DNA of 64,000 bases from Bostrychus sinensis. Its lineage: Eukaryota > Chordata > Actinopteri > Gobiiformes > Eleotridae. The notes under the pieces are model-generated. The model saw only the letters and a program-made list of their open reading frames with translations, did no database searches and was not told the origin of the DNA. Below, piece after piece: positions 25,536 through 37,440 of this stretch. A program made the translations under genes and the position numbers. The stretch covers positions 21,194,501 through 21,258,500 of the forward strand of contig CM036255.1 in assembly GCA_020698575.1 (NCBI GenBank), read 5' to 3'. Position 1 is the stretch's first letter. Each line of letters begins with the position of its first letter.

Positions 25536-26267
25536 TGTATAAAACTTAAACTGATATTGCAGAGTTTCCTTTTTCTTTCCAGGTCTGGTTTACCACTGGA
25601 TCATTTGGACTAAGCCTACATTTCGTGGACGTACCCTCTAATCACAAGTGGGCATTGATCTTCGGGGGACACGTGAAAGCCAGATGTGTGAACAACTGTC
25701 CACTTTATCACTGCTGTACATCTGCAGTAATGATGTATTGTGTGTAGTTTATTCACTCGGGTCTTTCACACACCACCAAAGCTGCGATGTTGTTGTGTCA
25801 GGAGAAGCAATGGCGACAGTAAACAGAGCGTCTGGGTGGTCCCCTTTCTCTGGACGTCCCGAGTCGGTTGGACATACTGTAGAGTCTGCTGACAGGAGAG
25901 CAGCCCTTTGTGTTGTCGGTGGCTGCTGCGCTGTGGAAGTGGCCTCATACATATTGAAGGGGTTTTTGAGGAATCCACCAGTGTGCGCCGTTTTTTTTTT
26001 TTTTTATCCAGCGAATCCTCTATTCCTTATTTACATTTGAGTGTCAATCTCAAGCCCTTTCTCTCTCCTTTCTGTCGACATCGCTCTAAAAGTACTTTTG
26101 CATTCCTCTTTTCTGTTTTTCACACTCTACCACCTGCCCACTTCCACACACTCTGCACTCCTTCACACCACTCGCTTGCAAAAGTATTCTTGGTTTTTCC
26201 TTTTGTACATTTTGTGTGCGTCTCTTAGGGACTGCATGGCCAATATGCTGCAGTGGCTATTCAAGAT
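25536..26267. other. Intergenic, no gene recognised
   Basis: Overlapping open frames occur but none has a domain signature. There is a T15 run at 25990-26004. Confidence 0.4.
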
Positions 26268-26627
26268 TACTATTGGCACTGAAAAAGGTCTTCCTTTTTA
26301 AAGGTCAGAGCTAAGACTTGGACACTATTTTTGCCCTGTCTTAGTTTAAACAGAGGATTCTAGGACCAATATTTCACTTTCTATGAAGCTGAATGGACGT
26401 TGTGTGTTCACACACATTTTGTTTTAATGTCTGTTAGATCACTAGCAGACATAGCCATACCTATTCCCTTTCTTAATGAAGTAGGTCTGGATCCCCTCCC
26501 TTTCAAGCCATTATTCACTACTGGAATTGAAAAAAAGTCTCATTTTCTAAAGGTCATGGAAAAAGTTGGACACAATATCACTCTCTTACTTCACACAGAA
26601 GATTTTAGGGCCAACTTTATTTGTTTT
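26268..26627 (+). repeat. Local direct duplication (about 110 bp, 249 bp apart)
   Basis: The sequence from 26268 (actattggcactgaaaaagg ... ttggacactat) recurs with divergence from 26517 (actactggaattgaaaaaaa ... ttggacacaat). Both continue into related phrases (cagaggattctaggacc against cagaagattttagggcc). Confidence 0.6.
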
Positions 26628-26734
26628 TTACCTCTACCTCTCCGTGGGGTAGAAAATCCACAAAGATGGATCCTACCAACCAATCATAACTTCTTCTCTT
26701 TTTGACTTTTCCTTTCTGGGGGTCTCCGTTTTGC

Positions 26735-26830
26735 AGAGATTTGCAGCTTGGTTTGCTTTTACACCAGATGCCCTTCTTGACACAACCTTCTCAATAGGAA
26801 TGACGCCAGGAGTACTCCAGCTTGTGGAGT
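26735..26830 (-). mobile_element. SINE/LINE-tail repeat, family A copy
   Basis: The phrases ttttacaccagatgcccttc, ttgacacaaccttctc and aggagtactccagcttgtgg match the reverse family signature. Confidence 0.6.
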
Positions 26831-27880
26831 TTATCTAAAATTAAACAGACTTTATATGATGCTTTGAAGGTTTGGTGGTCGTTTTTAGATTTTCGAATTT
26901 TTGCAATATTTTGGCCACAATAAATATGATTATGATCAAAATATTGGGGCCTGGGTAATGTATATATGACATACCATCCCTTTCATTAGATTGACTGTCA
27001 GAGGATGATGAAGTATGTCGTTACATCTGGCTTTCATTGTAGTCTTCTTCAAAAGGCATACCAAAGTCAAAGTCTATTCACATTCTCCGTCTATGAGAAA
27101 CATATAGATTCTTCTTAGTCATGCAAAGTACAGGACGGCCTTTACAAATAGTATATGAAATAACACTATCTACCCTTTATTTTATAATATATAAAAGGTG
27201 CTATAACAATAAAAAAACAAATGCATAAGCTACAATCTTGATATTAAAAAATTTGATTTGGACTCCTTCTTTCACATCTGATAAAAACACTGAAAGACAA
27301 GAAATACGTAGGTGTGTATCTGTTTCCATACAATATAGGCACTGGTGCATAATACATAAGAAAGGTCCTCTAGGGCAAGCTATTAATTCAATGTTAATGA
27401 AAATCTGAGTTTCTATTAATATTGCTGTTATATCAATTTAAATCTCAGTGCTCCAAATGTCAAACCCTATGCTTTTAATTACTTCTGCTTCAGTAAACCT
27501 ACAGTGGCAGCATATCATCTGACTTCTTCTTTATTATTACTTCCGCCTAGTATCACTTCCTCGCCTTTGTATTTGAGTGCTAAAGCTAACCTGAGTATGT
27601 TATTACTATGTGCCTCTCTCAATGTCCTTCTTGTTTGTTTTGTGTCTATTCCTATCTTCCTCACTCTGTCGCCTGCCCCCTCACATTCATTTGGCATCCG
27701 TCTCTAGTGCTTCTTCTCTGCCTGACAAGAATATACTTGTGTTTACGCATTAAATCTCTTTTCACTTGTAAAAAAAATAAAAATAATCCCTCCTACTTCA
27801 TATCCTTTCCACTTTATTAACTTCCTCCCGTACTGACTCCCACTATGCCCACTCATACTTTTGAATATGACGGAGAAGAC
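26831..27880. other. Intergenic, no gene recognised
   Basis: AT-rich sequence. The pyrimidine-rich stretch at about 27515-27700 may be a decayed LINE piece, but no family is supported. Confidence 0.4.
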
Positions 27881-28118
27881 TGTCTACAGAGTTGGAAAGT
27901 AACAAGATCAGGACATTTATGCAAGAAATTTCTGAGTACACCTTTCTAGAACATACTTTTACTTGAGTTGCCTTACAACCAGAAGGTCTTGAGGCAAGGC
28001 AATGAGTAGTGATAGTAATGGTAGTAGTAGTAGTAATACAAGTATTAGTAGTAGTGGTAGTGCTATCAGAAGTAACAGTAGCAGTGCTAGTAGTAGTAAA
28101 AGTAGCAGAGGTGGTAGT

Positions 28119-28605
28119 CAGGGTTACCAGAACTTACTGCCAGTTTCCAGTCCAAAAAGAACTTAAAACCCATCTAACACAATAAAAAACAGCCCAAATC
28201 ACAACCACTCTAAATGTTAAAACCATTAAATGTATGAAAGAACATAAAACTTAATAGCAGCACTAAAAAAAGTGAACAAAAACAGGTGCACAAAGCAGAG
28301 TGCAATGAGGGCGTCATAAACCACAAAAAACATAAAATACCAACATAAAATGTGAGCAAACACAAGAATCACTTGTTATGAAACAAATTAACTGATGATA
28401 TGAGTATGAGGACACAACAGTTTATTGAAATGTGTATTTCTACTTTGTAATTTGTTGATATTTTCTCCAGAATATTTTCTAAAAACCCACCACATGTTGT
28501 GAAAAGCAGCCCAAATCTTATATACCAGCCCAGTGCTATTATTTCAGCCCAAGATGTTCAAAAGAAGCCCAATTTGACAGAAACCAGCCCAATCTGGCAA
28601 CACTG
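28119..28605. mobile_element. hAT-like non-autonomous element with perfect 8-bp target duplication
   Basis: The left end CAGGGTTACCAGAAC pairs with the right end CAATCTGGCAACACTG. It is flanked on both sides by GTGGTAGT (28111-28118 and 28606-28613), identical over 8 bp, although the surrounding AGT repeat makes that match somewhat easier to get by chance. Several cagccca phrases recur inside. No transposase is present. Confidence 0.8.
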
Positions 28606-28844
28606 GTGGTAGTAGTATTAGTAGTAGAGGTGGTGGAAGTATTATTATTAGTAGTAGTAGCAGTAGTACTACTAGCCTGCCTGTAGTGATAGTAGTAATG
28701 GTGGTAGTAGTAGCAGTATTAGTAGTGGGACAAAAAATTACTTCTATTAGTTATTTGGTTCTTAAGTGAATTTTAAATTCAATCCTTTTGAGTAATTTTA
28801 CTTGAAATCCAGGCAGTAGAGGTTACAAGCTAGTGTATTCTTTG

Positions 28845-28995
28845 TGCCGGTCCCAAGCCCAGATAAATGGAGAGGGTTGCATCAGAAAGGGTATCCGGCA
28901 TAAAACAAATTACAATGCAAGGCACTGCACGCTAGGAGTTGGACGGTTTGCTGTGGCGACTCTGGACGAGAAAAGCCTAAAAGAAAGAGTTGTAC
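28845..28995 (+). mobile_element. SINE/LINE-tail repeat, family A copy
   Basis: The phrases gtgccggtcccaagcccaga, taaatggagagggttgcatc, agaaagggtatccggcataa and tgctgtggcgactc are all present in order. Confidence 0.75.
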
Positions 28996-29060
28996 TTTCA
29001 CTTGACTAATATTTTTTGGAAGTAACAGTACTTTAACTTTAGTACTACTTCCACATCTGA

Positions 29061-29722
29061 CTTTCTATATCTGCACTGCATGGTTCATTTGTTTGTGATT
29101 CAACTGCAGTATCTCAAACAGCAGTTGCTTGGATTCAACAGTCAAAGCGGAAATGATACATCGCACCTCTAAAATTTCAATTTGCCCCGGGGAGGCAGCC
29201 ATAATTACAGGTCACAAAAGGTAACACACTTGCTAATTACAAGCGCAGAGGTTGTCTGCATCATTTATTGGTGAAAACATCTTTATTGCGATATTTGCAC
29301 TTTGCATATTGTCCTTGTTAGGTATCTTTTTTTAATCTCATCTCGCCTCCACTTTAACTTCCATTGTTGGTCTTACACTTCTGTTATCTAACGGTAGTGT
29401 TTGCATTTCTCCGCAGTCCTCCCCCTCAGTCCGCCTCCTGCTCAGCTGCTCTTTGTCTCTCGGTTTTGGCTTGTATGGTGAGTGTGCGGGCGTATGCGTT
29501 TGTCTAAGTCTCTATGCATCTCTGTGTGTGTTTTCCTAAATGTCTAGGCATCGACTATAGCAGCAAGGCCACTCACTGGGATGTTATTTTAAGAGTCTAA
29601 CCCGCAGACTGTAGACCATTACTGAAGCAAGTGCCTGTGACGTCAAATATACAGACCTACATTGGGCCGGTGAAGACACAAAAGTCAGTGGAGGCTACAG
29701 AAGATACAGAAATTATTACTAT
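29061..29722. other. Intergenic, no gene recognised
   Basis: No exon or repeat is supported here. Confidence 0.4.
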
Positions 29723-29724
29723 AC

Positions 29725-30793
29725 ACCAATCAGGCACAACATTACGACCACCTGGATTATTGGTTTCTGGTGTTTTCTGACATCTTTCTGTCAGAACCTG
29801 CATAAACTTCTTCAGCAATTTGAGCTACAGTAGCTCATCTGCTGCATCAGATCACGGGACAGCCTTTGCTTGCTGACGTGCATCACCATAGATCGCTTGT
29901 CAAACTCGTTCAAGTCCTTACGCTTGCACTGTTTTTCCTGCTTCTAACACATCAACCTTGAGGACAAAATGTTCATTTGCTGCCTCATAGATCCCACCCA
30001 CTAACAGGTCCAGTGATAAAGAGATCATCTGCAAAAATGACCTGTCAGTGGTCATAATCAGGGCTTGACAATAACTCTAGCCAACTGGCCAAATGCAGGT
30101 AGATTTTCATTTTGACTACTAACACAAATACTCCCACTACCCACTTTGGCCAGTTGAATTTTATGATTAGCGATTGTATATCTTTGCTTTAAAGGTTAAG
30201 CCTGAATTTATGTTGCTCTGATTGAGTGTACACCATTTAGTAGGGACGATATCCAAATTTTACAGTACATTATCATGATATTATTCTCGCAGTACGATAT
30301 TTACTGCAGTATTGTGACGAGGCTCACGAGTTATAGAAAAGCTCACAATAAGAAAACGTATTCTCTAAAAATGCTCTGACAAACCCTTAGTGATTTTGAT
30401 TATTATTGTGATATTTGAAAAGATAAAGACTGAAATCATGTTTAATAACAATAATTTTGTCATGTTGGCTGCACTGAAATGGAGCAAAGGCTCATGGTCT
30501 ATGTAGTTCCTTCTGTTTTTTTTACCATTCTGCTGCAAGTCCATGACAATACTCAGACTTTTGATATTGCAATGTCACAATATTGTCAATATTGTTACAT
30601 TAGTTTATTCTGCCTAGGTAAACCTTTTTTTTTTTTTTTTCCATTCACACAGTTTACATTTTTTTTAACTAATTAAACTGAGGCTAGTAAAGACACTAAT
30701 TGGCTAGCAACATTTGACAAATACTAGCCATGGTGGCCAATGAACAAAAAAGTAAATGTCAAGCCCTGGTCATAATGTTATTTCTGAACAGTG
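29725..30793. mobile_element. Non-autonomous Tc1-like element interrupted by a hAT-like element
   Basis: The left end, after a TA, reads CACCAATCAGGCACAACATT and ACGACCAC. The right end, gtggtcataatgttattt then ctgaacagtg, is its diverged inverted match once the insertion at 30059-30768 is removed. Interior phrases (acttcttcagcaatttgagc, cttctaacacatcaaccttg, aggacaaaatgttcatt) belong to a fish Tc1-like family. No transposase is left. A related copy is at 37975-38485. Confidence 0.72.
30059..30768. mobile_element. hAT-like element with perfect 8-bp target duplication
   Basis: The ends CAGGGCTTGACA and TGTCAAGCCCTG are perfect 12-bp inverted repeats. The flanks GTCATAAT at 30051-30058 and 30769-30776 are identical over 8 bp. 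The 710-bp interior has no transposase. A 15-base T run is at 30627-30641. Confidence 0.88.
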
Positions 30794-32264
30794 TTTAAGT
30801 AAAGTCTATGTCAGACCGCAATACAATGGCAAACTGTGTGTATACAAGATGGTTTTAGCATACGGCAACCAAGCAACTACTTGTGTGAAATGTCAGTGGC
30901 GGGTTAGAGAACATTAGCAAATGGCTCAACATTTAGAGGTTTTATTTTCGGAGGCATTTAAGCTAAAGGCTACATGCTAAAAGTCACTGAATTATGCTCC
31001 AATCCTGGACAAGTAGTTACCAAAGCGTGGAAATAGTCAGTGTTTTTTACATTTATCTATCCCCTAACTTTGGGTATTTAAACCGACTACAGTACATAAC
31101 AGATTTTTTGTTGTGCAATTTATAAATACATTTGTACTACTATTTTTTATTTTTGTCCACTTAAAATTTTGTCTTTCCTGTTTTAGTTTGCTCCCTTATT
31201 AAAATGCATGTTTAATGATAAGTGGCTAACACAAGTTAATTTGTCTGTTTTTGGCCTTACTTAATTTATTTTCAAACCAATTTTTGGATGAATGTAAAAA
31301 AAAAAAAAAAAAAAATGAGAGCAGATTGAGAATGATAAAAATAGACACGTATTTTTAAAAGCTATGTTTTTTGGTGCCAGCTCTCTCTGCCGCAAGAGCT
31401 TGTGTGTCTGCAGCTGACCCACAGTCCACTATTTTTCCAGTCTACGGTCTTCTTACTGTATGTCCCTGGACGATTATTTGCTCAATCATGCATTTTGACC
31501 ATTTAGCCACTTTTGCACCTCACCTCTTCCCTGTAACGCTATACTGCCTCCTGATTACCTCTGTTTTCCTTTAAAATTGCACCACCTAATCATTAACTGC
31601 TGCATCTACCCTCTGTCGCCTCGGGAAAGTTGGAGAAACTCGCAGACTGTGCCAACGCATGTAAAAACAAGACTGTGAAACAAAAACTCGACTGACTCAC
31701 AACTATTGAGCGAAAGTAGCTTCTTCATTTCTTTAAAAGCGGAGGTAGACCAGTGCGGTGCTAATTACAGGAAACACTTACTTGCTATTGTTTTGCAGAA
31801 ACAAAGGGCTTCATTGCATTTGGGAACTAGTCCTGCAGAGGAGTGGCACTGCTTCACAATACAAGAAGGATGTACAGAGAGAGACACGACTACAGTCCAA
31901 CATAGTCGCTTGTGTAAATAGATGGAGGGCTGCTGTTTAGGGCCAGAGCCATGATCACAGTCTGTCATTAAAGCCTGCATTTGTATTCACAGCCAAAGAC
32001 CAATGCTTCGCCTTTAATGGCCATGTAGGAAAGCAACCAGCTCTGGAGAAGCAGGGAGGAAAATTGGCCAAGCAATGCATAACAGATACAACACAAAATA
32101 CCACCCCAGCACAACATTAGCATAGAGACACTGCTGTATGTCAGTGTGAAGGTATGGCATATGTCTAAATGTAGCTTTGAACACAGGATGAAAGCAAAAA
32201 AAAAAATCTCCTTCGTCTGTTCTTTTGGCTTTTCTGTTCTTGGGTCGGCCATCTGCCTCCCAGC
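30794..32264. other. Intergenic, no gene recognised
   Basis: No exon is supported. There is an A21 run near 31295-31315. Short open frames at 31706-31980 lack motifs. Confidence 0.4.
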
Positions 32265-32850
32265 GTGGAGTGATTTTCATATTGATGCCTTCCTGGCAAA
32301 ACCATCCCCATTAGGGTGACCACCTCAAAAAGTGGGACAAGTTGTTTGATTTAGTGGGACAGGGAGGGACAAACATGAGAAATAAAAGCTTAATATATGC
32401 ATCTAACTTACTAGGTCTAAACCTTTTTTTCATCCATGAAATAACAAGGTGGCACTGATCTAATCTAAAATTAAATCCCCCAGTCTTATTTTTTCAACAC
32501 TGCCCAACAGCAGGACGTCCTGAAACACAGGGGCAACCCCAACTACATGGATATATTCCAAACCCAGCAAGTTAGACACCCACAAATATTTATTCTACAT
32601 TTTATACAAGGAACACTGATCTGACCTTGTTGTTCTTAGCTTTAATCTCACTTTTTATAAAATCTACTGAGCAGCAATGAAAAAGCGGGACATTACCCTA
32701 ATAAGTGGGACAGAGGGACAGATGCTTAAATGGCTGTGCAGTGCAACCAAAAGTGGGACAGGTGGTCACTCTAATCCCCATTTATCCGGGCCTGGGACCG
32801 GCACAACGAGTACACACTGCTTGTTACCCCCATGTGGCTGGATGACACTA
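32265..32850 (-). mobile_element. Family A repeat split by a hAT-like element
   Basis: The left part (attgatgccttcctggcaaa, accatcccc) and the right part (atttatccgggcctgggacc, ggcacaacgagtacac, catgtggctgga) form one reverse family A copy when the element at 32312-32773 is removed. Confidence 0.7.
32312..32773. mobile_element. hAT-like element with perfect 8-bp target duplication
   Basis: The ends TAGGGTGACCACCT and AGGTGGTCACTCTA are inverted repeats with one mismatch. ATCCCCAT flanks both sides (32304-32311 and 32774-32781). The internal phrase agtgggaca recurs near both ends. No transposase is present. Confidence 0.87.
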
Positions 32851-33129
32851 AAAATAAAATTAAATTCAGTTTGAAGCAGGACCAAACCACAAACTATACC
32901 AGGAAAAAAAAGCTTAACGCAAATGGAGTACTTTAGCAGAAGCTAAGCTGAACACAGTGATGGTGTGATGTGGGTAACCCCTGAATAGACTTGTGTATAG
33001 TAGTGAGAGCAGCTGGAGGTATGGCAGCAGTACACAGTGACTCATTCTTTAATAACACAAGCTCAACTTGTAACATAAATAAAAGCAGTTCAACACCAAC
33101 TCTTTCTACAACTAGAAATAGGTGTTGAT
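32851..33129. other. Intergenic, no gene recognised
   Basis: No supported feature. Confidence 0.4.
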
Positions 33130-33260
33130 TAATTTATTCATTGTTTTCTGCTTATTCTGGTAGGGGTCCCGTCTACTAAAGCTTGTCCTAATAACTAGGG
33201 GCTTTAGATGGGTACAGCCTGGACAGTGAGACATACACAGACAACCATTCACAATCTATA
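33130..33260 (+). mobile_element. Decayed copy of the common fish repeat seen at 7141
   Basis: Shared phrases are ttctgcttattctggtaggg, tggacagtgaga and cacagacaaccattcaca, in the same order as at 7141-7398. Confidence 0.6.
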
Positions 33261-33292
33261 ATAGATTTTACTGTAAGAACAAAACATTTCTG

Positions 33293-33470
33293 CCCTATAT
33301 AGCTCAGTTGGTAGAGCTGTGGCACATATGCAAGGTAACTACAGCCTGCCTCGGCATTGTGGGTTTGAGTCCAGACTCTGACACTTTGCCAAATGTTCTC
33401 TCCCCCTTTGATTTCCTGTCACTGCTCCACTGTATACTGTCTAATAAAGCCTAAAAATGGCCAAAAAAGA
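33293..33470 (+). mobile_element. tRNA-derived SINE
   Basis: The head has an A-box-like TAGCTCAGTTGGTAGAG and a B-box-like GGGTTTGAGTCC about 45 bp later. It is followed by a non-tRNA body with ttctctcccc and a tail taataaagcctaaaaatggcc. The cloverleaf is broken, so it is not a tRNA gene. Confidence 0.75.
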
Positions 33471-34554
33471 AGAACAAAACATGCCTGATTTAAAAATCTA
33501 TGGTCCAATCAATAGCTTCACCTTTTCAAAAGTGCATCACACACCAGAGACCATCACTGCAGTATGGGCCTATACTTTTGGGAAATTCTTCTGACTATTT
33601 AGATAATGAAAACTTCCTGATGTGCCCATGTACTGTACCAGTCGAGTAAAAATAAGACTATAAAACCCATGACTTAATCAGGACTATCCCAGAACTTCAA
33701 CAGTACTAAAATCAGACTTAAAAGTGAAAACCATTGAAGTGTTTAGATTTTACAGTAAAAAGATTGCATGCAATGTTTGGATTTTCTTTCTGAGATCACA
33801 GAAAGTGCATTTCGATGACATCATCTAATGACTTTTGTGGACGGTCTATGTAAGTTCCCATGCCTGTCCCTATCATTTGCCTATATCTTGTTTTCATGCC
33901 ACAAAATGGTCCGAGTGCAAATTTGTCCAGATCTAGGGTTGTACTTATGTGTGTTTCTGTGCCGTAGTGCTTAGTGTTTATTTTTTTCATCTGTCAGTTT
34001 AAAATTACATATATGATTGCAGTGCAGCATAGGTCCACTTCATCTACCTATTTCCTGGTCAGTGTGAAATTAAACCTTTCCTCGTTTATGTCCAGATAGA
34101 GGTCTGTAAAAGTTTTTTTTCTGACACAATTCTCGACCACAATGCAAATGACAATTATGCTGCCAGTCGCTCTCACCCTCTTATCTTCCCACTGAGCCAG
34201 AAAAAACAATCGGACTCTAAAAAATTGATCTGCCAGGATGAGCTCTCTCCATGAATACAAAACACATTATTGAGGATGACCTGCTTGAGTGGAAATAGCA
34301 CACAATTACCATGTATATTTGTCTTTTTGCATTTGAATCGGTGCTGTTTGGACACAGTCTTTTAAAAGCAGATTGCACCATGAATGCTAAAATCTCTATT
34401 GTCTATAATGTTAAAAATAAGCTGCAATTTTACTCTTTGCAGCAAATGGGTTTGTATTTTTTCAAGATTATGTTAATTTGACCAACAGTTTTCCATTTCG
34501 TCTCTGTCAATCAGGTTTATATATAGTATGACTTCTTAATCCAGCCACAGAGGC
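33471..34554. other. Intergenic, no gene recognised
   Basis: AT-rich sequence; no exon or repeat supported. Confidence 0.4.
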
Positions 34555-34640
34555 TCACAAAACAGTGTACTCTTTGAGCCAATCCCAAGCCCAGACAAAC
34601 AGAGAGGGAAGGATCAAGAAAGGCACTGTAAAAACTATGC
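34555..34640 (+). mobile_element. SINE/LINE-tail repeat, family A fragment
   Basis: The phrases ctttgagccaatcccaagcc, cagacaaacagagagggaag and atcaagaaaggcactg match the first half of the family. Confidence 0.6.
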
Positions 34641-35310
34641 TGAGAAAATCATATCTGCATGATACTTCAATGTGGATTTGTGCAAACTGTTCAAAGACAA
34701 TGACTTCTGGAGGTGTTTTCAGTACAGAATAATGCCTGTTTATAATGCAGTGCCACTTGAGAACCTGAAGATCATAAATAACTAATATACACACTTCTCA
34801 GTCTTTCCAAAATGATCTTTTTTACCATTTCATATAAAAAAATTTGCAATGAATTACTCACGCCTTGAGTTGACTCCTGTGTGACCGCTCGCTTGGGTGT
34901 AACTCTCATTTTCTCCTCTTCACATCCGTGACATGACACTTTTTGACAAGACTTGAAACTTCAGGGACATCAGGTTGGTGGTCCCAATCTAGCAAGACTA
35001 GTTTTTCACCAAGATACACCAGGGAAAGGTGCAAGAGGGTTTAGTTGCCTTGCAACAACTTTAGCCTTCACACTGATGCCAAAGCTGTTTAATTAAGGTG
35101 AAACTGTTTTATAGTTCCCCTTTAATCTAATTAATTGGAACATGCTGCTCCAGCTGTTTATTAGTACCACTTGCAGTACTCTTCCAGTCTTTTGTTCCCC
35201 CTTTCCCAATATGTTTTGAGATGTGCAAATTCAAATTCAAATTCAAAATGAGATTGTAGTTATTATTAAATGCTAAAATATCTATTTTGTCTATTGTAAA
35301 TCTGCTAATC
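34641..35310 (-). mobile_element. Tc1-like element, antisense fragments
   Basis: The phrases acaatgacttctggaggtgt, taatgcagtgccacttgaga and, after a gap, ccagtcttttgttccccctt, cccaatatgttttgagatg, match the antisense half of the element at 14941-16251. Both termini and all coding capacity are lost. Confidence 0.6.
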
Positions 35311-35905
35311 ATTACTTTCTGTTTTATTTACGTTTACGCAGTGTCAAGCTTGTGTCTTTGGGGCTTTAAAATATACATCAGCAGAACAAAATACTCGTGT
35401 GGGTGGATCCTGGGTGTAATTTTTCTACGTTCGGGACAACTGAGACAGACCAGGAGGTAAGAGGAGACGCAAATAAACGCTTGCATGTGATTTAACGCAG
35501 GAGCAGACGAGTGGGAAGTAACTGCACCGTGTCGATTAAAATGTCAGAAAAACTGATTTGCAATGAGCACCACCTGACAGTTTAATTACTTTGTAGAGCT
35601 GTCAGGCCCTCTGTAAAAAGAGCCACAGCCTGAGAAAATGTTACGTGTCCTCTCATGCGCCTAATCCAATCTGGAGAAGGGCAATTTAAGCACAAATATT
35701 AAGTCTCTAAATGTTTATGCTTTGGTTGCACAGATACTGCATGGGTCAGTACTTTTTGCACAATAACAGAGCTTAAGGAAATGCAGTGTTACCATCTGGT
35801 TATATCAGGTCTATATCTTGCACCATTTATTTGGCTTCATTGTTGTCTTTTCAGTCAAGTCATTGCACATGGGGAGAAGTAGCAGACAGTGACAAAAAAA
35901 CAAAG
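35311..35905. other. Intergenic, no gene recognised
   Basis: No supported feature. Confidence 0.4.
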
Positions 35906-36558
35906 GTGGGAAATAATTAGATACTTTTACTCCAGTAAATTACTCCAAAACAGTAATACATACAGTACGTCTGCGCTCATACATTTACTGAAACATACTT
36001 TTACTTGTGTATTTTTAAAGAAAAGTGTTTTACTATAATATTATAGTATATATACTTCTACTATTATACTATTATCTATATGTATACAATATAGAATCTA
36101 AATTAGTAAAATTAGTTTTTATGGTGGTAGTAGTAGTTATAGTAGTAGCAGCAGTAGTGGTGTAGAAGTAGAGGCACTACACAAGGCAACTTTGCGCTCA
36201 ATGGCAGTAAGGTGGCATAGTGGATAGCACTCTCACCTGACAGCAAGAAGGTCCTGGGTTTGATTCCCAGACCGGGAGGTGTGGAGTTTGTATGTTCTCC
36301 CTGTGTCTTGGTGCTCCAGGTTCCCCATCAACCTAAAACATGGACAATAGGCTAAATCCTCCACCTAGGTTCTCCTGCCTAGGATCATGGCACAAGTTGT
36401 GGAGAAGATCTGAGGTCACCCACTGCTCCTGACAGGTTGCCTCAGTGGCACTGAAGGATGGGTCAGATGCAGAGAACAAATTTCCCCTTGGGGTCAAAGA
36501 ACCCTTAACCTTTATACTTTTTGCTTAAGTACAGATTTGGGGTACTTCTTCCACCTGT
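35906..36558. repeat. Composite AAGTA/(AGT)n element with a SINE inside
   Basis: The left end aggtgggaaataattagata and right end gtacttcttccacct are roughly inverted (both give AGGTGG inward). A short (AGT)n run lies at 36124-36170. The SINE at 36196-36515 interrupts it. Confidence 0.6.
36196..36515 (+). mobile_element. SINE-like repeat of the 'gcaagaaggtcctgggttt' type
   Basis: The phrases ggtggcatagtggatagcac, agcaagaaggtcctgggttt, gattcccagaccgggagg and gtgtggagtttgtatgttct are typical of a widespread fish repeat. The tail is ggggtcaaagaaccc. The A and B box-like parts suggest tRNA descent. Confidence 0.7.
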
Positions 36559-37270
36559 GCTTAAAAAACAACATTATCTAACATTTACAGTATCTGACTG
36601 TATTTATTCTGTTTTCATCTGTTTTATGGATTTGTTTATTTTTTTAGGTTTAAGTTTTAAGTTTGATTTTATTTATATTTTATATTCTTATCTTGTACAG
36701 CACTTTGGTCAACTTAGTTGTTTTAAAAGTGTTTTATAAATAAAGCTGCAGTAACAATTATTTATTTAGCTGTGTTAAGCGACTCCACAAACCCTGGATC
36801 AAAATGTTCCAATACAAATACACTGTAAAATAGTTGCCTATAAAAGTGATTGATTGACGATGATCTCACATGATGCCTCTCCGCAGCTATGGCTTCAATA
36901 GCAGAAATACTGAACAATAGGCTCATTTTGGTGAGTCAGGAGTGGCTCCAAAAAGCCTGGGCTTCATTGGTCCCAATTCAAAAACTTTGCAAATCAGAGT
37001 CCTATAAAACCGATTCATCGACAGTGATGTTATTTGATGCTTCAGCTCTGCAGTTCATCATTGTTAATTTATAATCAAAGGGTACTGTATGGTATTAACT
37101 GAAATTCCCTTTAATCAATAGACCACTAATTACCATAATGCCTTGATTTGAAGCTTAACTGTATTATCCAAATACTCGATTTTAATGACAATGGATTACC
37201 AAATAAGGTATGGGGTCAGGGTTTTTTTAATTCTCCCAATCCAATCTTCTTCTCTCCTTTCTGCCTTTTC
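36559..37270. other. Intergenic, no gene recognised
   Basis: AT-rich sequence; a stretch around 36590-36760 ending in gttttataaataaagctgca looks like a LINE 3' tail, but the family is unclear. Confidence 0.4.
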
Positions 37271-37274
37271 TTCC

Positions 37275-37440
37275 TGGGACTGTCACAGTGAATCATCTGC
37301 TTCCTAGAGTGCAGTTATTTGCATATTGGTTTGGCATAGGTTTTACGCCAGATGCCCTTACTGACACTACCCTCTCTGTTTATCCAGACTTGAGACTGGC
37401 ACAAAGCGTACACTGGCTCATGATTTCTTGTGGCTGAATT
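37275..37440 (-). mobile_element. SINE/LINE-tail repeat, family A copy
   Basis: The phrases gaatcatctgcttcctagag, ggcataggttttacgccaga, tgcccttactgacac and tctgtttatccagacttgag run in the same order as at 8232-8396. Confidence 0.7.

Larger units (their letters stand above)
27888..29060 (+). repeat. Composite AAGTA/(AGT)n repeat carrying two insertions
   Basis: It starts gttggaaagtaacaagatca and ends gtactttaactttagtacta. The (AGT)n interior is split by a hAT-like element (28119-28605) and followed by a family A copy (28845-28995). The phrase caaccagaaggtcttgaggc shows it belongs to the same family as the 48.5-kb array. Confidence 0.65.

Noticed and set aside
33297..33368. tRNA gene with A and B boxes
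   Set aside because: The cloverleaf cannot pair and the sequence runs into a SINE body and tail.
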